A stretch of DNA of 34,460 bases from a virus, in IMG/VR virus record IMGVR_UViG_3300046167_000793, positions 1 to 34,460 of that record. One strand, written 5' to 3'. Below are positions 21,782 to 29,257 of the stretch, in pieces. Under the pieces are notes generated by a model, which was not told where the DNA came from, did no database searches, and saw nothing but the letters and a program-made list of their open reading frames with translations. Each line of letters opens with the position of its first letter. Position 1 is the first letter of the stretch. A program made the translations under genes and the position numbers.

Positions 21782-22923
21782 TAGTTAGAACAACTTTGTG
21801 TTGCTGACCTTGTACTATCTGCATAACCACTCGCTTGTATTGCACCATACATTGTGTAACTTCCTCCAGCTTGTGCATTACAATAACAATTTCTTAAACT
21901 TAAACCAGAATATCTCCATTGATTTCCTGAATAATTTCCTGACACGTTATAACAAGGTGGACTAGGGTAGCTAGTTGAACTCATCATACTAGCACCATAT
22001 ACATATTGATTATTTGTTACTGAAGCGTTATAATGGAAATTTACACCACCACTAAAATAAAATGGACAATATTGTGAGTTACTCATATCTCCAAAAGGCA
22101 CTAATGCTTGACCATATTGTACTGGTACTGTTGGTAATGGAGTTGTAGCAGTATGATTATAACCTTGCACACTTTCTCCTGCTGCATTAGTTGCCCATTG
22201 TCTAGCATAATATTGTGTGTTTGCATTTAGTGAACTAATGGTGTAATCTCTAGTTGAATACGGTCCCCAAGAACCTGCTGCTCCAGTTCCTAAAGTGTAT
22301 TTAGTATTGTTTGTGTATGTTGAACTTGTACCTAAATAAACACCCCAAGATGTAGGTTGACAAGCAGTAACTAAAGATGTTTCAGTATATCTTAATCTAA
22401 AAAATATAGATGATGAAGTACTTGCACTCATTATATTTATACTATTATGACCAACTGGAACTATTGAACAAGCAGTTGTTTGTGTTGAAATTGTTGAACC
22501 TCTAGCTTCTCCGACTGAATTAATTGCAAATGCTGTTATATAATATATTTGACCAGGTGTTAAACTAGATTCTGCTTTATTAAATGCACCTGTCCCAGCA
22601 CCAGATGTATCTTTTGTGTTTTGTGTGTAATCAGCATTAGTTCCAAAATAAAATCCTCTACTTGTTACTGTTGCACCACCATCAGCAGATATATTACCAT
22701 TACATTGCAAAGAACCTGGAGTAATTGCTGTTGTAGCTTCAGTAGTAACAGTTGGAGTAGTAACACTTGAATAACCGTAGAATTCAGACATAGTGTCTGG
22801 TGCATCAAAACCAGCATCATCAGCTAATTGCCCTAATGAAACATTTGTATCTGTATCGTTACCGTTTATTTCTTGGTTTATATCTGCCCTTAATCTTAAA
22901 GGTCCTGAACCTGGTATTGCCAT
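21781..22923 (-). CDS. Tail/adhesin protein with FN3-like modules
   Basis: 380 aa. The N-terminus (1-50: GSGPLRLRADINQEING, SLGQLADDAGF, MSEFYGYS) is a common virion attachment segment of marine phages. Two FN3-like repeats follow, about 55-150 (GQIYYITAFAINSVGEA) and 155-265 (NTQYYARQWATNAAGES). The C-terminal 110 residues are rich in Tyr, Ser, Asn and Cys (PPCYNVSGNYSGNQW, LRNCYCNAQAG), like a receptor-binding tip. The first repeat resembles the FN3 module of the 14618-17272 tail protein. Confidence 0.75.
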   Translation of the reverse strand: MAIPGSGPLRLRADINQEINGNDTDTNVSLGQLADDAGFDAPDTMSEFYGYSSVTTPTVTTEATTAITPGSLQCNGNISADGGATVTSRGFYFGTNADYTQNTKDTSGAGTGAFNKAESSLTPGQIYYITAFAINSVGEARGSTISTQTTACSIVPVGHNSINIMSASTSSSIFFRLRYTETSLVTACQPTSWGVYLGTSSTYTNNTKYTLGTGAAGSWGPYSTRDYTISSLNANTQYYARQWATNAAGESVQGYNHTATTPLPTVPVQYGQALVPFGDMSNSQYCPFYFSGGVNFHYNASVTNNQYVYGASMMSSTSYPSPPCYNVSGNYSGNQWRYSGLSLRNCYCNAQAGGSYTMYGAIQASGYADSTRSATQSCSN

Positions 22924-22941
22924 AATTTATATATTAAAAGT

Positions 22942-23349
22942 TTAACAATTTTCTAAATCACTATTAGGTTCTAAAATTGCTTTTAGTGCATCATAACATT
23001 GCGACCATATATTTTCATCACGATTATAATTAAATATTGCACTTGTTGCAAAAAACAAATAATCTTCATTATCATTATCTCTTGTAGCAACATCTTCATA
23101 TCCAGCATAATGAAAATGTATTACTTCATTTTTTTGCATATATCCTGTTTCCTGATTTATACCACTCATTGTGTGAACTTGAATAGATTTTATGTAAATA
23201 TATATATCTTTAAATGTTTCTGTTCTTTCAACAGTTATAGGTTGAGTGATTGTTTCGTTAGTACCATCTGGATATTGTACTAAAATATCTTCAGTTTCGC
23301 TTTCGTGTTCTTCAACAAAAAGCCATTCTATATCTCCTTGTAATGCCAT
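22942..23349 (-). CDS. Hypothetical virion-region protein, 135 aa
   Basis: Acidic protein, MALQGDIEWLFVEEHESE then VQYPDGTNETITQP and KDIYIYIKSIQVHTM, beta-rich, ending in a short helix (CYDALKAILEPN). It lies 2 nt after the S74 fibre gene and before the FN3 adhesin, so a structural or fibre-accessory role is likely. No family recognised. Confidence 0.65.
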   Translation of the reverse strand: MALQGDIEWLFVEEHESETEDILVQYPDGTNETITQPITVERTETFKDIYIYIKSIQVHTMSGINQETGYMQKNEVIHFHYAGYEDVATRDNDNEDYLFFATSAIFNYNRDENIWSQCYDALKAILEPNSDLENC

Positions 23350-23351
23350 AG

Positions 23352-24404
23352 TTAATCTTTTTTACAATTATTACATTCATCTAATTTATCAGATAATTCT
23401 TTTACTGATTCAATTAGTAATCCAATTAAACCATTATAGTCTACAGTTTTAAATGTATCAGAACCATCTAAAGTATTTTGTGTTTTAATTAATGATGGCA
23501 TTACTTTTTCTACATCTTGTGCAATTATACCACCACTTGCTTTTCCATTTGATTTATAATTAAATGTTACACCTTTTAATTCTTTTACTTTATCTATAGC
23601 ATTATCAATAATTTCTACATTGTCTTTTAATTTTTCATCAGATGATATTACTGAAGAATAAGCAACAACATCTCCCTCTACTTGTAAAGTTCCTGTGTTT
23701 TGTAATCTCATATCTTCACTTCCATCTAAAAAGAAATTAATTTGGTCAGTTCCTACATTTATATAATCATTGGTGTCTCTACCAATTTGATAAATAACAC
23801 CTCTTTGGTCACTTGCTAATGCAGCTGCACCATAACCAACTTCTTTTCCCATTCCACTATGAGCAGAACAATATGTATATAAAGTAGCTGTATCTTGTTC
23901 AGTTATTATTTGAGTATATGCTCCTGCTTGACCAGGAGTTCCTACTGTTGTAACAAGAGTTGTATAAGCAGAACCTCCACCATGAGTTCCATCTGCTGTT
24001 GTAGAAAACAATAATGGGTGTGTTGCATTTGAAGCATCACTTTGGTCAAAACGATATGTTTGACCTTTAGATAGTGTTACATCTTGATAACCACCATCAT
24101 AATAATATTTATTTCCACCTGCATTTACTACAGTTATAGCAATTTTTGTGAACACAATATTAGTTCCATTATTTATTTGAATATTATCAACCATTCCAGT
24201 ATTTAAAACACTTGATGATGTTGAACCTAATACAGTTCCAACTGCAGCAGATGATATATTTCCAGATGTATCAACACTAACACCAATTGAATTACCAGCA
24301 CCATCTGATAATAATTGAAGGTTTCCATCTGCTTGTCCGTTATCATTAAACTTGATTAACGAATCGTATGTATCTTTTATTTTTTGTCCTGTTAAACTTG
24401 CCAT
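23352..24404 (-). CDS. Tail fibre with cupredoxin-like domain and S74 chaperone
   Basis: 350 aa. The N-terminus (1-75) is a fibre stalk. The middle (about 85-190) reads as a cupredoxin-like domain known from marine phage fibres: GQTYRFDQSDASNATHPLLF (H129), then YTYCSAHSGMG with C179, H182 and M185, the set used by type 1 copper sites. The C-terminus is an S74 intramolecular chaperone: VISSDEKLKDNV (S255 and K260 as catalytic dyad) and GGIIAQDVEKVMP, ending in a helix that folds the trimer and then cleaves off. Copper binding is inferred. Confidence 0.85.
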   Translation of the reverse strand: MASLTGQKIKDTYDSLIKFNDNGQADGNLQLLSDGAGNSIGVSVDTSGNISSAAVGTVLGSTSSSVLNTGMVDNIQINNGTNIVFTKIAITVVNAGGNKYYYDGGYQDVTLSKGQTYRFDQSDASNATHPLLFSTTADGTHGGGSAYTTLVTTVGTPGQAGAYTQIITEQDTATLYTYCSAHSGMGKEVGYGAAALASDQRGVIYQIGRDTNDYINVGTDQINFFLDGSEDMRLQNTGTLQVEGDVVAYSSVISSDEKLKDNVEIIDNAIDKVKELKGVTFNYKSNGKASGGIIAQDVEKVMPSLIKTQNTLDGSDTFKTVDYNGLIGLLIESVKELSDKLDECNNCKKD

Positions 24405-24419
24405 TACTTTTTTTTTTAA

Positions 24420-24545
24420 TTATTGTGCTTTATCCCAATCTGTTGCTTCATCTTGCCATAAACTATTATATTCATTCCAATATTTTTCAATATGAGATTT
24501 AACTTTATTTGCAAACGTTACTAAGCTATTTCCTAAACCTATCAT
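24420..24545 (-). CDS. Small acidic/aromatic protein (41 aa)
   Basis: ATG 24545 to TAA 24420; the ATG overlaps the stop of the upstream gene (ATGA). MIGLGNSLVTFANKVKSHIE then YWNEYNSLWQDEATDWDKA, Trp-rich and helical. It occupies the only space between two virion genes. Function unknown; coupling suggests it is expressed with the structural protein 24542-24814. Confidence 0.55.
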   Translation of the reverse strand: MIGLGNSLVTFANKVKSHIEKYWNEYNSLWQDEATDWDKAQ

Positions 24546-24814
24546 TGTAAATATGCTATAACTTTACCACTATCAACTGTAATTGCTGTTAAATTTCCAT
24601 AAATAGTCATTCCAGCTTCTAGATTTAAATTTGTTATTGTTGTATCTCCACCTGTTCCTGCACTTGTAAAATCAACTTGTGCATCTGACACAACTTGAAT
24701 TGCTAGAAATTTTTCTCCACCTGCAGAAGTTTCTCCTGATGAAAGTTGTCTCATTCCTTGAAATCCAAAACTTGCTTTGTTGTAATCTTCGTTATAAAAT
24801 AAATTTGTTGCCAT
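24542..24814 (-). CDS. Small virion/decoration-like protein
   Basis: 90 aa. NLFYNEDYNKASFGFQGMRQ, then GGEKFLAIQVVSDAQVDF, TTITNLNLEAGMTIYGN and KVIAYLQ at the end: a beta-sandwich-like pattern seen in small structural proteins of marine phages. It has its own TATTTTTG box, suggesting high expression. Decoration or fibre-base role is inference. Confidence 0.65.
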   Translation of the reverse strand: MATNLFYNEDYNKASFGFQGMRQLSSGETSAGGEKFLAIQVVSDAQVDFTSAGTGGDTTITNLNLEAGMTIYGNLTAITVDSGKVIAYLQ

Positions 24815-24851
24815 ATCTAATATTTAAAATATTAATTAGTAATATTTAATA

Positions 24852-24859
24852 CAAAAATA
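24852..24859 (-). promoter_or_regulatory. -7 box in TTTACTATTTTTGTATT before 24814
   Basis: Minus-strand TATTTTTG within ACTATTTTTGTA, the same core as before the portal gene (34316). It lies about 37 nt before the ATG, so this transcript has an AT-rich leader. Confidence 0.5.
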
Positions 24860-24871
24860 GTAAATTAATTT

Positions 24872-25003
24872 TTATCGTTTCTTTCCTTGACCACGATATT
24901 TTTTTTTATACCCTTTTTGACCTTTACTTGCATTTTTGCTATGCCTTCCTGGTCTTTTCTTTTTTGGCTTTTCTATATAAGAAACAAATACTTTTCTTGC
25001 CAT
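24872..25003 (-). CDS. Small highly basic protein (43 aa)
   Basis: ATG 25003 to TAA 24872; the ATG overlaps the holin stop (TAATG). It starts MARKVFVSYIEKPKKKRPGR and continues with HSKNASKGQKGYKKKYRG; over a third of residues are Lys/Arg. Probably nucleic-acid or membrane-surface binding. Similar short basic ORFs are familiar from flavobacterial phages, but I know no function. Confidence 0.6.
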   Translation of the reverse strand: MARKVFVSYIEKPKKKRPGRHSKNASKGQKGYKKKYRGQGKKR

Positions 25004-25455
25004 TATTTACTTATAGACTTAAATTTCTCGGCACCACGACTTCCAAAATAAGCAACATAAACTGTAATTAATAAAGATTTTAAAAGGTCAATCCAACCAC
25101 TATCAACTGAAAAATCTAATCCAGATGAATCAACAAATATTAATAAGACCATAGATGTAGTTAAAAATATTAATGCCATTGGTCTTGTATTTTTTGATAA
25201 CCAAGAATCAGATTGCATATCGCTTGACCATCTTTTTGATACTTCTTGCATTTCAATTGTGTCTTGATTTAATAATGCTAAAGCTTTTTCTTTATCCTCT
25301 GCTGGTAATATTGGGTCTTTTTCGATTAAATTTTTAACTATTCCAAATACTCCTTTGTCAGGTAATACATCTCCCAATGAATGAACTATTCCAGAACCAG
25401 CAGTTGCTAAAAATTTACCAACACCAGTATCTTTAAACTTCTTTTTCTTGCTCAT
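25003..25455 (-). CDS. Holin (3-TM holin-like family)
   Basis: 150 aa. A charged N-terminal domain precedes KRWSSDMQSDSWLSKNTRPM (74-93), the usual lead-in of the 3-TM holin-like family. Transmembrane segments follow at about 93-109 (LIFLTTSMVLLIFV) and 122-137 (LLKSLLITVYVAYFG), and the C-terminus is basic (SRGAEKFKS). It forms the membrane lesion that lets the endolysin out. It overlaps the endolysin gene by 23 nt, making a two-gene lysis cassette. Confidence 0.8.
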   Translation of the reverse strand: MSKKKKFKDTGVGKFLATAGSGIVHSLGDVLPDKGVFGIVKNLIEKDPILPAEDKEKALALLNQDTIEMQEVSKRWSSDMQSDSWLSKNTRPMALIFLTTSMVLLIFVDSSGLDFSVDSGWIDLLKSLLITVYVAYFGSRGAEKFKSISK

Positions 25456-25945
25456 TTTTTGAATCTAAATCAAACCATTTATATGTAGAAAAACCTTTTC
25501 CAGATTGTCTATATGCTTGATAAACTAATTTTCTATTTGCACCTTTGACATAAGAAACATGAACCCAATCAGGATTTTTATCATCTCCCATTTCCCAAAT
25601 TAATTTATCGTAATCATAATTATTTTTAATTAAATAAAATATATCTGAATTAGTCATTTTACCATTACTAATTAAATCAATTGCTTGTCCTGTTAAATGT
25701 TGAGATTGTTCTGCACCTTTTAAAGCAGCATTTAATTCTTTACCTCTAAAAAAACTTGATACTCTTATTGGGTGACCAATTTCTTTTCTTAACGGTTCAA
25801 ATAATTCTTCTGCTAATATTTTCATATTCTCCATAGCATACCTAGGTGGTGTATTATCTATTTTATGTTTTTTAGCTGTATTAGAACCAGCATAAGCTTC
25901 TTTGATGCTTATATGTTTTGAAAATGTTGTACTTTTTTTTGTCAT
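25433..25945 (-). CDS. Endolysin, M15-type peptidase
   Basis: 170 aa. The D-Ala-D-Ala carboxypeptidase/L-Ala-D-Glu peptidase fold shows IRVSSFFRGKELN, SQHLTGQAIDL (H83 and D90 as zinc ligands), LIWEMG (E118) and PDWVHVSY (H129). It cleaves the peptidoglycan stem peptide at the end of infection. No signal peptide is visible, so release depends on the overlapping holin gene. Start ATG 25945 lies 5 nt after the tail-terminator gene stop. Confidence 0.9.
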   Translation of the reverse strand: MTKKSTTFSKHISIKEAYAGSNTAKKHKIDNTPPRYAMENMKILAEELFEPLRKEIGHPIRVSSFFRGKELNAALKGAEQSQHLTGQAIDLISNGKMTNSDIFYLIKNNYDYDKLIWEMGDDKNPDWVHVSYVKGANRKLVYQAYRQSGKGFSTYKWFDLDSKNEQEKEV

Positions 25946-25950
25946 TACTT

Positions 25951-26388
25951 TTAATTTTGTTGAACTCTATTTGTTATATCTATAAATGCTTTAAAGTATG
26001 TTTTATCTTCATCAGCATCTTCGGTATAAGTAACACCATCAAGATTGAATTGATATACATTAAAATTTTGTCCACTTAAATCAAATTCATCTGTTTTTGA
26101 TGTTTTTAATAATTGCAAGATACTATTTACTATGGAATTAGTTTCTAATTCTCCTCCATCATCAGAAAAAAAAGCTGTAACAACTTCTATTCTTGTGGTA
26201 CAATCATAAATGAAACTTGTTTTATTATCTTCTGTTTGTGATGTTATTTGAGAATAAACAATTATATATGGTTCATCTTGTGTGCTTGGAACACGATTAT
26301 AAACAGGAACATTATTTCCTCCATAAGTTATATTTCCATTTAACCTTGTAATTATTTTTTGTCTTATATAATGAATTGGTTCTTTCAT
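25951..26388 (-). CDS. Tail terminator/completion protein
   Basis: 145 aa. IHYIRQKIITRLNGN, VYNRVPSTQDEPYIIVYSQ and CTTRIEVVTAF match the small tail-completion protein family (DUF3168-like) that caps the tail tube and joins it to the head. Its place after the gp10-like gene is canonical. It overlaps that gene by 4 nt (ATGA). Confidence 0.8.
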   Translation of the reverse strand: MKEPIHYIRQKIITRLNGNITYGGNNVPVYNRVPSTQDEPYIIVYSQITSQTEDNKTSFIYDCTTRIEVVTAFFSDDGGELETNSIVNSILQLLKTSKTDEFDLSGQNFNVYQFNLDGVTYTEDADEDKTYFKAFIDITNRVQQN

Positions 26389-26741
26389 TTTCTAATTGTT
26401 TTTTTTAATCTTGTTTCTACATTCCTTAATAACAAAGCAACTCCTGCATGAACTTTATAAAAGAAAAATGGTTGTGCTTGCATATATTTAGTTCCATATT
26501 CTAAAAAAGCAGAATAAGGGGCAGCTGATTTAACTGAATTACCATTCCACCTTACATTTCTTCTCAAATTTCCTGTATCAACTGGTATTGGTTTTCTTTT
26601 AACATCAGCTGCTATAGTTAAACCAGCTTTATGAACTTCATATTGAAATTGTAATTCAGAAAATTGTCTTAATTGAAATAGCTTTTTACTTAATTTAGCT
26701 TTGCTTTGTTTTCCTAATTTTATTTCAAATGCTTTTTTCAT
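26385..26741 (-). CDS. HK97 gp10-like tail completion protein
   Basis: 118 aa. IPVDTGNLRRNVRW and SAAPYSAFLEYGTKYMQAQP are the hallmark of the HK97 gp10 family, which acts at the head-tail joint. The basic N-terminal helix region is normal. It overlaps neighbours by 1-4 nt, in the usual order connector, closure, gp10, terminator. Confidence 0.9.
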   Translation of the reverse strand: MKKAFEIKLGKQSKAKLSKKLFQLRQFSELQFQYEVHKAGLTIAADVKRKPIPVDTGNLRRNVRWNGNSVKSAAPYSAFLEYGTKYMQAQPFFFYKVHAGVALLLRNVETRLKKTIRK

Positions 26742-27067
26742 TAATTTCTTTTTACAGCGACAATTTTAGCATAATCTTTTAATTCAAAATCATATTTATC
26801 TCTTATATTATAAAAACCAGTTTGATTTTCTATTTGTAATAAATCTGTAATTAAAATAGTGTCAGCTGTTCTTTTTCTAACAATTAATTCAATTTCCAAA
26901 TCTCTATTTCTTTTGCCATTTTTTTGATTAATATCTCCAGCTATAAATTTTAAATTTGCCCAAATTGTATTTTGAGTTGCATTAGTTGATGTAAAACCAC
27001 CAAATCCATCACTTGCTTTGGTTAATCTTTTTATCAAAATCCTTGTATCTAATTTTCCTGCGTCCAT
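26741..27067 (-). CDS. Head-tail closure/adaptor protein (SPP1 gp16-like)
   Basis: 108 aa. MDAGKLDTRILIKRLTKASD with GFGGFT and IWANLKFIAGD is the head-closure family. The C-terminal strands read FYNIRDKYDFELKDYAKIV. It closes the connector after DNA packaging. Start and stop share one base with both neighbours, indicating coupled translation. Confidence 0.88.
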   Translation of the reverse strand: MDAGKLDTRILIKRLTKASDGFGGFTSTNATQNTIWANLKFIAGDINQKNGKRNRDLEIELIVRKRTADTILITDLLQIENQTGFYNIRDKYDFELKDYAKIVAVKRN

Positions 27068-27618
27068 TATATAAATACATTTTTATAACTACTTAAAGAA
27101 CTTTTAACATTAGTTGGAACTTCATTAACAGCAGCGCCAATTATAAAATCTGCTCTATTATCATAATAAGTTGAAACCATTTGTAATATAGCTTGGATTA
27201 AAAAACTATCATCTAATCCTGTTGTTATATAAGTAACTTTAACTTCTTCTGCTGGTAAACTATTTAATTCAATTAATGTATCTCCTAAACCAAAAGTCTC
27301 ATAAGCGGTAGCAGCTAAATTTGTTCCTTTAACTGATATAGAACTTATTGAAGCTACTGGTCCAAATGGTAAAACAAATCTATCATCTACACTTGCTAAA
27401 TATAAAGTTCTATTTTTTGCAACAATATCTCGGCTAATATAATTTTCACATATTATTCTTGCTTGTGTTATCATTTGAGCAATTAAAGTATCATCAGCAC
27501 TTGTATCAACCCTCATATAATCTTTAGCAACTGATGTAGCTACTATTTCACTTCCTGTTGTAGCGTTTATTTTTATTTGAGTATGAAACTCATTTAATGG
27601 ATTTGTATTATATAACAT
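27067..27618 (-). CDS. Head-tail connector (gp6/gp15-like)
   Basis: 183 aa. KDYMRVDTSADDTLIAQMIT and QARIICENYISRDI are the helices of the gp6-type connector. A beta domain follows (LPFGPVASISSISVKG), then a C-terminal helix with LQMVSTYYDNRADF. It forms the ring below the portal. It begins the connector operon, after a terminator and a TAAATTTG box. Confidence 0.9.
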   Translation of the reverse strand: MLYNTNPLNEFHTQIKINATTGSEIVATSVAKDYMRVDTSADDTLIAQMITQARIICENYISRDIVAKNRTLYLASVDDRFVLPFGPVASISSISVKGTNLAATAYETFGLGDTLIELNSLPAEEVKVTYITTGLDDSFLIQAILQMVSTYYDNRADFIIGAAVNEVPTNVKSSLSSYKNVFI

Positions 27619-27677
27619 AACTAATTTTATTTGTTTTGTTTTTGAATATGTTTCTTTCCATCATTTATTTTCTTTTA

Positions 27678-27685
27678 CAAATTTA
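27678..27685 (-). promoter_or_regulatory. -7 box TAAATTTG of the connector operon
   Basis: The minus strand reads TTACTAAATTTGTAAAAG directly after a terminator T-tract. The TTACTAnnTTTGTA shape is shared with the portal promoter (34316) and the 24852 box. It lies 59 nt before the ATG at 27618. Confidence 0.5.
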
Positions 27686-27687
27686 GT

Positions 27688-27717
27688 AAAAAAAAACACC
27701 ATTAAAATATAATGGTG
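27688..27717 (-). terminator. Rho-independent terminator after 27744-28106
   Basis: On the minus strand the stem CACCATT / AATGGTG with a 7-nt AT loop is followed by nine T. It ends the small-gene island and abuts the connector promoter. Confidence 0.85.
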
Positions 27718-27743
27718 CTTTCCTCAAAAAAATGAAATAAAAC

Positions 27744-28106
27744 TTATTCAAAAGCAAAGTTATTAAAATATTTTGAATAGGCATTTGTTAAGCTTAATCT
27801 AACAGCTAATCTTTTGCCATCATTTTTAAATATAAAAAAACCACCAAATTTTTCAACCCATATAGCAAAAAAATCAACATCAGATTTTTTATAACTATGT
27901 TTCCATTGTATATGAATAGTTTTCCTATTTTTTTGATATCCTTGTGTTGTTGATTTAATTTGAACACGATACATAGTTTTTCCTGTATCAGCTACACAAT
28001 CATAAAAAGAAGTATGAATTAAAGGATAAGACACTTTAATATCTCTTTTAAGACATTCAATTCCGAATTTATATTCAGCAATACAACCTTTTGCATTGGA
28101 ATCCAC
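27744..28106 (-). CDS. PD-(D/E)XK endonuclease (PDDEXK_11 type)
   Basis: 120 aa, starting at GTG 28106; a stop lies three codons upstream, and no ATG is available. KGCIAEYKFGIECLKRDIKV (E11), SFYDCVAD (D36) and YRVQIKST (Q49-x-K51) follow the group-I-intron-associated PD-(D/E)XK endonuclease family, here free-standing. The end includes DVDFFAIWVEKFGGFFIF. It may be a homing-type nuclease or a defence/competition nuclease. Set between two terminators among small genes, it looks like an accessory gene inserted between capsid and connector genes. Confidence 0.78.
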   Translation of the reverse strand: MDSNAKGCIAEYKFGIECLKRDIKVSYPLIHTSFYDCVADTGKTMYRVQIKSTTQGYQKNRKTIHIQWKHSYKKSDVDFFAIWVEKFGGFFIFKNDGKRLAVRLSLTNAYSKYFNNFAFE

Positions 28107-28120
28107 AAAACTAAGTTATA

Positions 28121-28159
28121 AAAAAAAAGTGGTAATGCTTTTGAGATACATTACCACTT
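28121..28159 (-). terminator. Strong rho-independent terminator between small genes and nuclease
   Basis: On the minus strand an 11-bp perfect stem AAGTGGTAATG / CATTACCACTT with an 11-nt loop is followed by eight to nine T. It lies 15 nt before the nuclease GTG, so that gene needs read-through or an unrecognised promoter; a TAGTTTTG box overlaps its start codon. Confidence 0.85.
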
Positions 28160-28216
28160 ACCTAATTATTCAAAATAAAAACAATCTACTAAACTAACAT
28201 TTAACTAATATATAAA

Positions 28217-28354
28217 CTAACTTTTTAAATAACAATTGATTGAACAATAATTTAGCTCAAAATCAATATGAGTTACAAATTTCTTTTTACATTTTCTACA
28301 TTTTTTATGTAGAATCTCCTTCAATTTCTTTTCTAATGGTTCCTTTAATTTCAT
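28217..28354 (-). CDS. Small zinc-finger-like protein (45 aa)
   Basis: ATG 28354 to TAG 28217, overlapping the end of the upstream ORF by 50 nt in another frame. A basic N-terminus (MKLKEPLEKKLKEILHKK) precedes C19-x2-C22 and C37-x3-C41 (KKCRKCKKKF, NYCSINCYLK), a four-Cys metal site as in small transcription-factor-like fingers. It fills an otherwise empty space before a terminator. Unknown role, possibly nucleic-acid binding. Confidence 0.55.
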   Translation of the reverse strand: MKLKEPLEKKLKEILHKKCRKCKKKFVTHIDFELNYCSINCYLKS

Positions 28355-28511
28355 AAGGTCTTTTTTCTATTTCGTTTAATCTTATTATAATTAGTTTTAA
28401 ATGCTCCATTATATAAAACCAATCATCATTACTCCATTTTCTTTTATTCTTTCTTAAAATGGTGTTTAAAGGCTTTACAAACTGTGTTATATTATATTTA
28501 TTTAGTTTCAT
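28305..28511 (-). CDS. Hypothetical helical protein (68 aa)
   Basis: MKLNKYNITQFVKPLNTILR, then basic NKRKWSNDDWFYIMEHLKLI and a charged C-terminus; mostly helical. ATG 28511 overlaps the stop of the upstream membrane-protein gene (TAATG). No family recognised. Part of a run of four coupled micro-genes. Confidence 0.6.
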   Translation of the reverse strand: MKLNKYNITQFVKPLNTILRKNKRKWSNDDWFYIMEHLKLIIIRLNEIEKRPYEIKGTIRKEIEGDST

Positions 28512-28666
28512 TATCTAAATAACCAAAATAAGAAATTAATACCCATAATTGACCAAAATGTAAATAAACCTAATCCCCAACATAAATATTTAATAAATCT
28601 TTTTTGCCATTCTTTATCTACTGGCATATTTATATCTTGTTGAGTTGCTTTATAAATTGTTTTCAT
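28511..28666 (-). CDS. Small membrane protein (51 aa)
   Basis: Start chosen at ATG 28666, which overlaps the previous stop (TAATG); a longer frame from 28702 would run into that gene. MKTIYKATQQDINMPVDKEW is followed by a hydrophobic, Trp-rich tail (YLCWGLGLFTFWSIMGINFL), one or two membrane passes. Function unknown; with the 35-aa membrane peptide before it, a host-membrane target is plausible. Confidence 0.6.
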   Translation of the reverse strand: MKTIYKATQQDINMPVDKEWQKRFIKYLCWGLGLFTFWSIMGINFLFWLFR

Positions 28667-28773
28667 TATAAACCAAATATTATTGAAATTGACCAAATAC
28701 AAAAGAACATTCCAAGTCCTAATATAGTGTAACCAATTATTGTTAATGCTTCTAATATTTCTTTTTTATTCAT
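28666..28773 (-). CDS. Membrane peptide (35 aa)
   Basis: ATG 28773 to TAA 28666. MNKKEILEALTIIGYTILGL then GMFFCIWSISIIFGL: short charged N-terminus and a hydrophobic helix of 20 or more residues. Coupled by TAATG to the 51-aa membrane protein. Too short to classify. Confidence 0.5.
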   Translation of the reverse strand: MNKKEILEALTIIGYTILGLGMFFCIWSISIIFGL

Positions 28774-28921
28774 ATTTTCTAAGTTTTAAAAAGATGCTGC
28801 CATTTCAAACTTGACTACTTAATTTTCTCACTAAGGTTAATAAACCTATGATTGATATTGAATTTAATGTTTCTGTTTTACTTTGGTTATCAGCACCTAT
28901 ATTGTTTTTATTATTATTTAT

Positions 28922-29257
28922 TTATTTCCCTATAATGTTAAATCTTTCTTTTAAGAACTTTTTTAATTCTTTTTTGTTTACACCTTTTTTGTCTACCCAA
29001 TATATAATACTATCTTGTATATTTATAGGTTTACCCCAGTTTGTATAGTTATCTAATGGCAAACCATGTGATTGCCAAATGTTATACTTATCTAGTCGTT
29101 CGAACCATAAGCAATCTCCACCAAACATTCCACCATCTATTTTAAATTTGATGTAGTCTGTGTCATTAATGTAGAAAAAATAAGTTTTGTATTTATTTTC
29201 TAATTTAAATTTTAAGTTGTTTTCTAAAATTGTTTGTTCTATATCTTTTGTTTTCAT
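28922..29257 (-). CDS. Hypothetical protein of divergent module B
   Basis: 111 aa. Beta-rich middle (KTYFFYINDTDYIKFKIDGG, MFGGDCLWFERLDKY, WQSHGLPLDNYTNWGKP) and a helical basic C-terminus (KKGVNKKELKKFLKERF). It is expressed from the CTTATATTTACACTATAAAT element shared with 12192, divergent from 29372-29605. After its TAA the frame stays open for 38 more codons (to 28805), which may hold another peptide. No family recognised; accessory, host-directed role inferred from layout only. Confidence 0.7.
   Translation of the reverse strand: MKTKDIEQTILENNLKFKLENKYKTYFFYINDTDYIKFKIDGGMFGGDCLWFERLDKYNIWQSHGLPLDNYTNWGKPINIQDSIIYWVDKKGVNKKELKKFLKERFNIIGK

Noticed and set aside
22999-23452. Two plus-strand frames of 68-94 aa
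   Set aside because: Antisense to 22942-23349 and 23352-24404; Ile/Phe/Cys-rich composition and no upstream promoter box.
28774-28921. Possible tRNA or structured RNA
   Set aside because: Only a short GGTT...AACC inverted repeat is present; no cloverleaf, T-loop or CCA-end pattern could be traced here or elsewhere in the window.
28848-29048. Plus-strand frame of 66 aa that looks like a membrane protein
   Set aside because: Its second half is antisense to 28922-29257. The first half lies opposite an open minus-strand stretch of more protein-like composition. No leader or -7 box fits.
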